A stretch of DNA of 11,272 nt from Aquimarina sp. (GTDB lineage Bacteria; Bacteroidota; Bacteroidia; Flavobacteriales; Flavobacteriaceae). The DNA lies in assembly GCA_002697475.1 (NCBI GenBank), contig NZVW01000071.1, positions 1 through 11,272 on the forward strand, given 5' to 3'. The notes under the pieces were generated by a model. The model was not told where the DNA came from, searched no databases, and saw only the letters and a list, made by a program, of their open reading frames with translations. The position numbers and the translations under genes are program-made. This document shows, in pieces, positions 1-5,683 of the stretch (the stretch's first letter is position 1; every line of letters begins with the position of its first letter).

Positions 1-39
1 ATGTTAATTATACGTTAATTGTATTATTAGAAGTTATTG

Positions 40-71
40 TTTCGGGTTGTGAAACGATTTTTCTACTTTTG
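40..71 (+). promoter_or_regulatory. Candidate Bacteroidota-type promoter for the ABC-F gene
   Basis: Positions 64-71 read TACTTTTG, a full match to the Bacteroidota -7 consensus TAnnTTTG. A -33-like TTTC lies at 40-43, about 20 bp upstream, which fits the usual spacing but is one base off TTTG. Transcription would start near 76-79, leaving a leader of about 30 bases before the ATG at 107. The -7 element is seen directly; promoter activity is inferred. Confidence 0.45.
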
Positions 72-106
72 CGGCAAATTTTATATGTTAACCTTTATTT
101 TAACTT

Positions 107-1732
107 ATGTTATCAGTTTCTAATTTATCAGTGCAGTTCGGAAAACGTGTACTTTTTGATGAAGTTAATACCACCTTTACACAAGGCAATTGCTACGGGA
201 TAATAGGTGCCAATGGAGCAGGAAAATCTACATTTCTGAAGATATTGTCTGGTACTATAGATCCTACATCAGGTCACGTTCATTTAGAACCGGGAAAGCG
301 TATGTCTGTATTAGAGCAGAATCATTATGCCTATGATGAACATAATGTTTTAGAAACCGTAATAATGGGGAACAAACCGTTACACAAAATAAAGACGGAA
401 ATAGATGCCCTATATGCGGATTATACAGATGAAAATGCAGAAAGAATAGGAGAGCTTCAGGTACAGTTTGAAGAGATGAATGGCTGGAATGCAGATAGTG
501 ATGCTGCAGCTTTATTATCCAATTTAGGTATTAAAGAAGATTTGCATTATACACAGATGTCAGATCTTGATACCAAGCAGAGGGTTAGGGTATTATTAGC
601 ACAATGTCTATTTGGTAGCCCTGACGTTTTGATTATGGATGAGCCTACCAATGATCTGGATTATGAAACGATTACCTGGCTGGAAGATTTTTTAGCTAAT
701 TATGAAAATACGGTAATTGTTGTTTCTCACGACCGTCACTTTTTAGATGCAGTTTGTACTCATATTTCTGACATAGACTTCGGAAAAATTAATCATTATA
801 GTGGTAATTATACTTTTTGGTATGAGTCTTCGCAATTAGCGGCAAGACAGAGAGCACAGCAGAATAAAAAAGCTGAAGAAAAGAAGAAAGAATTACAGGA
901 GTTCATTGCTCGATTTAGTGCTAACGTGGCAAAATCAAAACAAGCTACTTCTCGTAAAAAGATGATAGAAAAGCTTAATATTGAAGAAATCAAACCCTCA
1001 AGCAGGAGATACCCTGCCATAATCTTTGAAAGAGACAGAGAGGCTGGGGATCAGATTCTTAATGTTGATGGACTGGCGGCAAGTCTGGAAGGGGATATAC
1101 TTTTTAAGGATATAGATATCAACCTGGCTAAAGGTGATAAAGTGGTCGTGTTTTCAAAGGATTCAAGAGCGACTACAGCTTTTTATCAGATTTTAAATGA
1201 AAAACAAAAACCAGACGCCGGAAAATTTTCTTGGGGTGTAACAACCACTCAATCCTATTTACCTGCAGATAATAGCGAGTATTTTCAAAGTAATTTGACC
1301 CTTGTAGATTGGCTTAGACAATGGGCGACTACTGAAGAGGAGAGAGAAGAAGTATACATAAGAGGCTTTTTAGGTAAAATGATTTTTAGTGGAGAAGAAG
1401 CACTTAAAAAATGTAATGTGTTATCTGGAGGGGAAAAGGTACGTTGTATGCTTTCTAAAATGATGATGACCAGAGCTAATGTTTTAATGCTTGATGAACC
1501 TACAAACCACCTGGATCTGGAATCGATTACGGCGTTTAATAACTCTTTAAAAAACTTTAAAGGAACTGTACTTTTTACGACACATGATCACGAATTTGCT
1601 CAAACTGTTGGTAATAGGGTCATAGAACTAACTCCTAATGGAATTATCGATCGTTATCTGACTTTTGATGAATATATGAGTGATCCTAAAATCAAAGAGC
1701 TAAGAGAAAAGATGTATAGCGTAACAGCCTAA
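107..1732 (+). CDS. ybiT: ABC-F family ATPase, YbiT type
   Basis: A soluble protein with two ABC domains and no membrane segment, the layout of ABC-F translation factors that bind the ribosomal E site and act on stalled or specialised translation. The 541 residues are close to the E. coli YbiT length of about 530. The first domain has an intact Walker A (G34-T42, GANGAGKST), Walker B with catalytic E179 (MDEPTNDLD) and an SHD H-loop. A charged linker at about 240-300, containing RFSANVAKSKQATSR, matches the YbiT P-site-tRNA-interaction motif. The second domain has signature LSGGEK (439-444) and Walker B with E464 (LDEPTNHLD). Two elements are degenerate: the first-domain signature reads SDLDTKQ (152-158), and the second Walker A is replaced by SKDSRATT (350-357). 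Both belong to the same composite ATP site, so only one site looks canonical. The ATG at 107 opens directly with the ABC beta-strand, and a bidirectional terminator follows the stop. Family assignment is firm; the cellular role is inferred. Confidence 0.95.
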   Translation: MLSVSNLSVQFGKRVLFDEVNTTFTQGNCYGIIGANGAGKSTFLKILSGTIDPTSGHVHLEPGKRMSVLEQNHYAYDEHNVLETVIMGNKPLHKIKTEIDALYADYTDENAERIGELQVQFEEMNGWNADSDAAALLSNLGIKEDLHYTQMSDLDTKQRVRVLLAQCLFGSPDVLIMDEPTNDLDYETITWLEDFLANYENTVIVVSHDRHFLDAVCTHISDIDFGKINHYSGNYTFWYESSQLAARQRAQQNKKAEEKKKELQEFIARFSANVAKSKQATSRKKMIEKLNIEEIKPSSRRYPAIIFERDREAGDQILNVDGLAASLEGDILFKDIDINLAKGDKVVVFSKDSRATTAFYQILNEKQKPDAGKFSWGVTTTQSYLPADNSEYFQSNLTLVDWLRQWATTEEEREEVYIRGFLGKMIFSGEEALKKCNVLSGGEKVRCMLSKMMMTRANVLMLDEPTNHLDLESITAFNNSLKNFKGTVLFTTHDHEFAQTVGNRVIELTPNGIIDRYLTFDEYMSDPKIKELREKMYSVTA

Positions 1733-1752
1733 CAGGCCTTGTGATATTAAAT

Positions 1753-1780
1753 AAAAAATCCTGCAACTGCAGGATTTTTT
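1753..1780. terminator. Bidirectional intrinsic terminator between convergent genes
   Basis: An 8-bp inverted repeat, ATCCTGCA (1758-1765) and TGCAGGAT (1768-1775), is flanked by five A (1753-1757) and five T (1776-1780). Allowing a 4-base loop gives a 7-bp, half-GC stem with a U-tract on either strand. It lies 20 bases after the ABC-F stop. Its right flank overlaps the stop codon of the leftward TetR gene, so it should end both transcripts. Confidence 0.88.
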
Positions 1781-2378
1781 ATTTATTTAATCCTTCAAAT
1801 TTTAAAAACATATAGTCTTTGATCATTTCTCCCAGAGAGGTTTCTGTTTCATTAAAGAAATGGTAATCGGTAATGAGTTGCATAATAAAGTATTGATCTA
1901 ATTTATGCAGTAATTCGATAGATATGGGTTTGAAAAGATTATTACTCATACCCTTTTCATAAAATAGTTTCAAATCCTTTAACAGTGTGTAGAGAAAATC
2001 TTCAATAATTTTCCAGGCCGTAGGAAAGTTTATTTTTAGTTGATGAAGATAATAAGGAGATATATCTCTGGCTCCTTCAGATAGTATCAATGCTAAACCT
2101 TCATAATGATAACGTATGTCATCAGACTGTTTATTGAGCTCATTTTTATACTGAACTAAAGCATCAATTCTTACCTGGGTAATATATTCAAAGATCTCTT
2201 CTTTTGTAGTAAAGTATTGGTAAACTGTGGATTTACTTTTGTTAAGCAGTTTGGCCAGATCATCCATGGTCAAAGATCCCAGCTCAACATAAGCAAGTCT
2301 GGGTACCAGTTCCTGAGTCCATTTTTCTACTTTTTTGGTTTTAAGTTTTCTATCCTTCTCAACGGATTTTCTGCCCAT
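1779..2378 (-). CDS. TetR/AcrR-family transcriptional regulator
   Basis: A 199-residue protein of normal TetR length. The N-terminal three-helix DNA-binding domain spans about 15-60. Its helix-turn-helix (residues 36-56) reads LTMDDLAKLLNKSKSTVYQYF, followed by the typical T-K-E-E-I-F start of helix 4. The C-terminal two-thirds is helical, rich in hydrophobic and aromatic residues, and would form the ligand-binding and dimer domain; its ligand cannot be read from sequence. The ATG is the first in the frame, giving the short basic N-terminal arm usual for the family. The gene is divergent from the GMC oxidoreductase gene, with 206 bp between starts, and an inverted repeat lies 15 bp upstream of its own start. 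Autoregulation plus control of the oxidoreductase is the simplest inference. It is convergent with the ABC-F gene through a shared terminator. Confidence 0.92.
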   Translation of the reverse strand: MGRKSVEKDRKLKTKKVEKWTQELVPRLAYVELGSLTMDDLAKLLNKSKSTVYQYFTTKEEIFEYITQVRIDALVQYKNELNKQSDDIRYHYEGLALILSEGARDISPYYLHQLKINFPTAWKIIEDFLYTLLKDLKLFYEKGMSNNLFKPISIELLHKLDQYFIMQLITDYHFFNETETSLGEMIKDYMFLKFEGLNK

Positions 2379-2393
2379 CTCATAAAAATTATA

Positions 2394-2416
2394 AAAATCG
2401 AACTATATTTGATTTT
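2394..2416. promoter_or_regulatory. Candidate TetR operator overlapping a -7 element
   Basis: The arms AAAATCGAA (2394-2402) and TTTGATTTT (2408-2416) are complementary at eight of nine positions around a 5-bp centre. The size and position, 15 bp upstream of the TetR start, suit a TetR-family operator. The right arm overlaps TATATTTG (2404-2411), a full match to the Bacteroidota -7 element pointing toward the GMC gene, although no convincing -33 element sits upstream. A regulator bound here could block rightward transcription. The repeat is seen; regulator binding is inferred. Confidence 0.4.
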
Positions 2417-2459
2417 AAGTTTGTTTTTAGGGGCTATTGGTTTCAAAGTAATTAATTAA

Positions 2460-2471
2460 ATCCTGAAGGAT
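2460..2471. repeat. Short palindrome ATCCT-GA-AGGAT
   Basis: A 12-bp inverted repeat with 5-bp arms around GA lies midway in the TetR-GMC intergenic region. The same AGGA/TCCT half-sites recur inside the loop of the next inverted repeat (2495-2506). It could be an extra regulator half-site pair, but it is short enough to occur by chance. Confidence 0.25.
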
Positions 2472-2478
2472 CAAGTAA

Positions 2479-2514
2479 AACCGTAAAAAAATGTAGGAAA
2501 AATCCTTTACGGTT
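2479..2514. repeat. Inverted repeat AACCGTAAA / TTTACGGTT upstream of the GMC gene
   Basis: Perfect 9-bp arms lie at 2479-2487 and 2506-2514 around an 18-base centre that contains a smaller AGGA/TCCT inverted pair. It sits 70 bp upstream of the GMC start. No T-tract follows, so it is not an intrinsic terminator. It may be a protein-binding site or a leader RNA hairpin. ATGTAGGA inside it (2491-2498) recurs exactly 40 bp downstream (2531-2538). Confidence 0.45.
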
Positions 2515-2584
2515 CAGAAATGAAACTTTTATGTAGGATATAGTTTTTCTTTGGGATGTTTAGGGCAAAAAAGAGAAGATACTA

Positions 2585-4141
2585 ATGGAAGATACTTTAC
2601 AATATGACTATGTAATTATAGGAAGCGGTTTTGGAGGTTCTGTAAGTGCACTGCGATTGGCAGAAAAAGGGTATAAGGTTTTAGTTATTGAAAAAGGAAA
2701 ATGGTACAAACCTGATGATTTTCCTAAATCTAACTGGAATTTGCGCAAATGGTTGTGGATGCCATTTTTAAGATGGTTCGGGATAATGAAAATGTCTTTC
2801 TTCAAACATATAGTGGTTATTTCAGGTACCGGTGTTGGAGGAGGATCTTTAGTCTATGCCAATACACTTCCTGTACCTAAAAGAGATTTTTTTACTAGCG
2901 GATCCTGGCGAAATCTCGAGGACTGGGAAAAGGTTTTGAAACCATACTATGAAAAAGCATTGCAAATGTTGGGAGCAGAAAAAAATCCAAAGTTATTTGA
3001 AGGTGACTTAGCACTCAAAACTTTATCCGAAGAATTAAACATAACTGAATCCTTTGAACCCACAAATGTAGCAGTCTATTTCGGTAAACCCGGTATAAAG
3101 GCTGAAGATCCTTATTTTAAGGGCAAGGGTCCGTATAGAACCGGTTGTACTTTTTGTGGAGCTTGTATGACAGGGTGTAGAGTGGGGGCCAAGAATACAC
3201 TGGATAAAAATTATTTGTATCTGGCACAACAATTAGGAGTTGAGATTCTTGCTGAGCAGGAGGTTTATGACGTTAAACCTGGAAAAAATGGTTATCGAAT
3301 AAAATTTAAAACTTCAACGAAATTTTTTAAACGATATGATTTTATAGATACCAAAGGGGTAGTTTTTTCAGGAGGAGTTTTAGGAACAATAAAACTTTTA
3401 CTAAAGCTTAAGAGAACTTCATTGCCAAAGATTTCAGATCGATTAGGTCATGATATAAGAACGAATAATGAAAGTTTGATTAGTGTGACCACAAAAGATA
3501 TTTCAAAGGATTTATCAAAGGGTGTTGCTATAGGATCAATATTGCATACAGATAAGGATAGTCATCTAGAAATTGTAAGATATGCTAAGGGATCAGGATT
3601 TTGGAGATTGTCACATTTACCTTTGGTCCATGGAAAAAACGTAGTTGTACGGCTATTCAAAATTTTAAAAAAATTGGTATTAAGTCCTATCACTTATATA
3701 AAAATTTATACCGTTAAGGATTGGAGTAAGAGTACTGCAATACTACTTTTTATGCAATCTATAGATACAAAACTTAGATTTAGGTTGAATGCCTTAGGGC
3801 TTATGAACACAAAAGTATCTGAAGGTATTAAGCCTTCAGCTTTCATCAGTAGATCATTAGTGTTAGCAAAATCATACGTCAAAATTTTAGGAGGAAAGGA
3901 AACCGTTTTTGGCTTAGAACCTTTAGCTGGGATTCCTTCTACTGCACATATATTAGGTGGTGCTCCTATGGGAGCTAATGCTCAGGAAGGAGTTATTGAT
4001 AGTCATAATAAAGTATTTGGATATGACAATATGTATATTTGTGATGGATCTATGATTTCTGCAAATCCGGGTGTAAATCCATCGTTGTCTATAACTGCAA
4101 TAACAGAACATGCCATGAGTAAAATACCTGTCAAAAATTAG
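2585..4141 (+). CDS. GMC family flavin oxidoreductase, cholesterol-oxidase-like
   Basis: A 518-residue FAD-dependent oxidoreductase of the glucose-methanol-choline superfamily. The N-terminal Rossmann site is G13-S-G-F-G-G18, with E36 at the end of the second strand for the FAD ribose. A second FAD-contact motif, GTGVGGGS, lies at 81-88. The C-terminal GMC block runs from STAHILGGAPMG through the DGSMISANPGVNPSLS segment; H455 and N498 align by context with the catalytic His and Asn of cholesterol oxidases. Residues 188-198 hold four cysteines as CX2CX2CX3C within a GAKNT-containing segment, also found in ChoD-like members. There is no signal peptide, so it is probably cytosolic or membrane-associated; a hydrophobic stretch lies at about 55-80. 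The substrate is likely a sterol-like or other hydrophobic alcohol, but that is a family inference. The AG-rich AAGAGAAGAT precedes the ATG. It is divergent from a TetR gene that probably regulates it. Confidence 0.9.
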   Translation: MEDTLQYDYVIIGSGFGGSVSALRLAEKGYKVLVIEKGKWYKPDDFPKSNWNLRKWLWMPFLRWFGIMKMSFFKHIVVISGTGVGGGSLVYANTLPVPKRDFFTSGSWRNLEDWEKVLKPYYEKALQMLGAEKNPKLFEGDLALKTLSEELNITESFEPTNVAVYFGKPGIKAEDPYFKGKGPYRTGCTFCGACMTGCRVGAKNTLDKNYLYLAQQLGVEILAEQEVYDVKPGKNGYRIKFKTSTKFFKRYDFIDTKGVVFSGGVLGTIKLLLKLKRTSLPKISDRLGHDIRTNNESLISVTTKDISKDLSKGVAIGSILHTDKDSHLEIVRYAKGSGFWRLSHLPLVHGKNVVVRLFKILKKLVLSPITYIKIYTVKDWSKSTAILLFMQSIDTKLRFRLNALGLMNTKVSEGIKPSAFISRSLVLAKSYVKILGGKETVFGLEPLAGIPSTAHILGGAPMGANAQEGVIDSHNKVFGYDNMYICDGSMISANPGVNPSLSITAITEHAMSKIPVKN

Positions 4142-4185
4142 TTTTACAAAACAGTTTAGTCATGTATTCTTTTAACTATTATTAT

Positions 4186-4193
4186 TATCTTTC
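4186..4193 (+). promoter_or_regulatory. Weak -7-like element upstream of the sigma factor gene
   Basis: TATCTTTC matches seven of the eight TAnnTTTG positions and would start transcription about 30 bases before the TTG start. No clear -33 TTTG lies 19-21 bp upstream, so this is tentative. The 90-bp gap contains no terminator for the preceding GMC gene. Confidence 0.25.
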
Positions 4194-4211
4194 GCTCATT
4201 AATTGTCAGTG

Positions 4212-4223
4212 TTTAATACGAAT
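4212..4223 (+). repeat. 12-bp direct repeat TTTAATACGAAT, copy 1
   Basis: Lies directly upstream of the sigma factor TTG start and is identical to 5377-5388 upstream of the FecR-fragment gene. Possible roles are a shared leader or translation-control element, or a trace of duplication. The flanking bases are not similar, which argues against a long duplication. Confidence 0.4.
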
Positions 4224-4231
4224 CTTTAATC

Positions 4232-4822
4232 TTGGGTCATAACGTTAGCGATCAACTCATTCTTCAACAATTAAGGGAAGGTAATGAAAGTGCTTTTGAA
4301 TCTGTTTTTAGACAGTATTTCAAGGTCTTAGTTGTGTACGCTAAAAAATATGTACAGGATTTTGATCTAGCTCAGGATATTGCTCAAGAAGTTTTTGCCG
4401 GTTTTTATGAAAGAAGGGAATCAGTATCCATACATACTTCTCTAAAATCATTCTTATATACTTCAGTACGTAATAAATGTCTTGATGAACTAAAGAAAAA
4501 TCAAATCCACGATAAGCATAAAGATATGATTAAGCATACATCTTCTGCCATAGAAGAGGATTCTGATGTAGTGCATAAAGTAGAATTACAAGAAAAAATA
4601 TACAAAGCCATTCAAAAACTTCCCGATCAAAATCAAAAGATTTTTAGAATGAGTCGATTGGAAGGTAAAAGTAATCAGGAAATAGCGGATGAACTTCATC
4701 TAAGTAAAAGAACGGTAGAAACTCATATCAGTAATGCACTAAAAACCATAAAATCGATAATTTTTTTAGCTTCTATTGTATTGGTATTCATTGTGTTGAA
4801 AAATATTTTCAAAAAATTTTAA
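4232..4822 (+). CDS. ECF-type RNA polymerase sigma-70 factor with C-terminal hydrophobic segment
   Basis: A 196-residue group IV sigma factor of the FecI-like kind common in Bacteroidota. Region 2 covers about 19-88, with the D-x-A-Q-D-I-A-Q-E-V-F core-binding signature at 45-55 and the promoter-melting part ending near VRNKCLDELKK. A linker rich in charged residues leads to region 4 (about 120-173), whose HTH reads EGKSNQEIADELHLSKRTVE (144-163). After region 4, residues 175-189 are almost entirely hydrophobic and are followed by K-N-I-F-K-K-F, a possible membrane anchor. The start is TTG at 4232: no ATG or GTG lies between the in-frame stop at 4214 and conserved region 2, so this start is needed. 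It heads a same-strand series that includes FecR and a TonB receptor, so it very likely transcribes part of this locus when its anti-sigma factor is signalled. Confidence 0.93.
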   Translation: MGHNVSDQLILQQLREGNESAFESVFRQYFKVLVVYAKKYVQDFDLAQDIAQEVFAGFYERRESVSIHTSLKSFLYTSVRNKCLDELKKNQIHDKHKDMIKHTSSAIEEDSDVVHKVELQEKIYKAIQKLPDQNQKIFRMSRLEGKSNQEIADELHLSKRTVETHISNALKTIKSIIFLASIVLVFIVLKNIFKKF

Positions 4823-4847
4823 TTTTTATTTACGTGTAATTCCTTTT

Positions 4848-4870
4848 CTGTTCGTCATAGAAATGAACAG
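4848..4870. repeat. Inverted repeat CTGTTC / GAACAG between the sigma and lipoprotein genes
   Basis: Six-bp arms lie at 4848-4853 and 4865-4870 around an 11-base centre. The stem extends by one A-T pair and three G-T wobbles on the outside (4844-4874). It lies 25 bp after the sigma stop, with no U-tract after it, so it is a poor terminator. It could be a processing hairpin or an operator in front of the lipoprotein gene. Confidence 0.35.
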
Positions 4871-4942
4871 AGGGATACAAATTACTTTCTCGCTGTTTCA
4901 AGCATAAAGTAAACTATTAATAAAAATTAAAAAATTAGAACA

Positions 4943-5374
4943 ATGAAAAAAATCACTTTTGCAATACTTATTACTTTTACAACAATTTTATTTTCTTGTC
5001 AGTCGGATGACGATGCTACTACAAATGATCCTATAGTAGGAAAATGGAAGTATACTTCACAAACTATAAATGGAGTAGAGTCTGAATTTGATGAATGTGA
5101 AAAGAAGTCTACTATCACATTTTTAGATAACAAAAGCGTAATCTCTAATGACTTTTTTGAAGAAGAGGGTATTTGTACAGAAGAAATTTATAGAGCAACC
5201 TGGGAATTATTGGAAAATGGATTTTATAGTTTCCAGGATGAAGAAGAGGATGAAGAACAATTATTTAAACCGGTATTTCAGGGAGATACTATGATCATTG
5301 AAATACAAGAGAACTTTAATGAGGATGGCATGGATTTTGATTTAACCGTAAAAATTGTTTTAACTAAGGTATAA
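4943..5374 (+). CDS. Small acidic lipoprotein, lipocalin-like
   Basis: A 143-residue protein with a type II signal peptide: K2-K3, a hydrophobic core, and lipobox LFSC, with lipidated Cys19. The mature start, C-Q-S-D-D-D, is acidic straight after the cysteine, resembling the Bacteroidota lipoprotein export signal, so surface exposure is likely. The DPIVGKWKY motif (29-37), the STITF-LDNKS strands and two cysteines (C52, C78) spaced for one disulfide match small lipocalin-like lipoproteins of this phylum. The protein is strongly acidic, with D/E clusters near 73-75 and before the LFKP segment. The ATG has a very A-rich leader (AAAAATTAAAAAATTAGAACA in overlapping form), typical of efficient starts here. 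It is followed after 18 bases, in the same frame, by the FecR-fragment gene. No ligand can be named; a target or accessory role in the sigma-controlled locus is inferred. Confidence 0.85.
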   Translation: MKKITFAILITFTTILFSCQSDDDATTNDPIVGKWKYTSQTINGVESEFDECEKKSTITFLDNKSVISNDFFEEEGICTEEIYRATWELLENGFYSFQDEEEDEEQLFKPVFQGDTMIIEIQENFNEDGMDFDLTVKIVLTKV

Positions 5375-5376
5375 TT

Positions 5377-5388
5377 TTTAATACGAAT
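5377..5388 (+). repeat. 12-bp direct repeat TTTAATACGAAT, copy 2
   Basis: Identical to 4212-4223. This copy ends 4 bases before the ATG of the stand-alone FecR N-terminal domain gene; the other ends 8 bases before the TTG of the sigma factor gene. AT-rich 12-mers can recur by chance in 11 kb, but their matched placement before two potentially interacting genes is notable. Confidence 0.4.
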
Positions 5389-5392
5389 TGCT

Positions 5393-5563
5393 ATGAATGC
5401 ATTCTCTAACGGTTCAATAGATATAATTTTAATTGATTATTACTCTGGTAAATCAACCAATGAAGAGACTATATTTGTCAGAGAATGGAGATCTTCATCT
5501 GATAGCAATAACCAGTATTATCAAAAACTTCAAAAGCTTTGGGTAAATAGAATAGTACTATAA
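5393..5563 (+). CDS. Stand-alone FecR-type anti-sigma N-terminal domain (56 residues)
   Basis: A short reading frame encoding 56 residues that resemble only the cytosolic sigma-binding domain of FecR proteins. LIDYYSGKSTNEE, then EW, then the S-x-S-N-x-x-Y-Y-x-x-L-x-x-L-W pattern is the classic FecR N-terminal arrangement. Against the full FecR encoded at 6286, residues 23-50 align without gaps at the same residue numbers, with 10 of 28 identical (N23, E24, E25, E31, W32, S36, S38, N39, Y42, L46). The transmembrane helix and periplasmic domains are absent, and the 120 bases downstream hold no remnant of them in any + strand frame that I can see. The ATG lies 18 bases after the lipoprotein stop and in its frame, so co-transcription is likely. 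In E. coli, N-terminal FecR fragments are known to act on FecI without signal, so this could be a working sigma modulator. It could equally be a truncated pseudogene. Homology is well supported; function is open. Confidence 0.72.
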   Translation: MNAFSNGSIDIILIDYYSGKSTNEETIFVREWRSSSDSNNQYYQKLQKLWVNRIVL

Positions 5564-5683
5564 TGTACACTATATAGACCTAAGTAAAAAAACGAAATAA
5601 CTTATTATTTAATGAATTTGTAGGTAATTGGAAATTACACTATGGGGATTCCTATACCTAAAATAAACAAAAAACTACATACA
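5564..5683 (+). other. 120-bp intergenic gap before the DUF3575-like gene
   Basis: AT-rich, with no recognisable coding remnant. TGAATTTG (5613-5620) is one base off the -7 consensus. GTAATT (5624-5629) and AATTAC (5633-5638) form a small inverted repeat with a 3-base loop and no T-tract, so I see no terminator. The A-rich stretch just before 5684 fits a Bacteroidota translation leader. Confidence 0.4.

Noticed and set aside
808..1020. Minus-strand open frame inside the ABC-F gene
   Set aside because: It lies over the conserved interdomain linker and second-domain start. Its cysteine- and leucine-rich translation is what the reverse complement of this lysine/glutamate-rich coding produces.
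2217..2459. Plus-strand open frame across the TetR start and intergenic region
   Set aside because: It overlaps the conserved TetR helix-turn-helix on the opposite strand and has no family resemblance.
2608..3232. Two minus-strand open frames inside the GMC gene
   Set aside because: They are shadows of a strongly conserved flavoenzyme frame, covering its FAD and cysteine motifs.
4141..4152. GTTTT-AC-AAAAC palindrome as a terminator after the GMC gene
   Set aside because: The stem is only A-T apart from one pair, the loop is two bases, and no T-tract follows.
5624..5638. GTAATT/AATTAC hairpin as a terminator after the FecR fragment
   Set aside because: The stem is weak and no U-tract follows.
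5642..5683. An upstream in-frame ATG that would extend the DUF3575-like protein by 14 residues
   Set aside because: It would put polar residues ahead of a clean signal peptide. The ATG at 5684 has the A-rich leader and the KK-hydrophobic-SA|Q layout.
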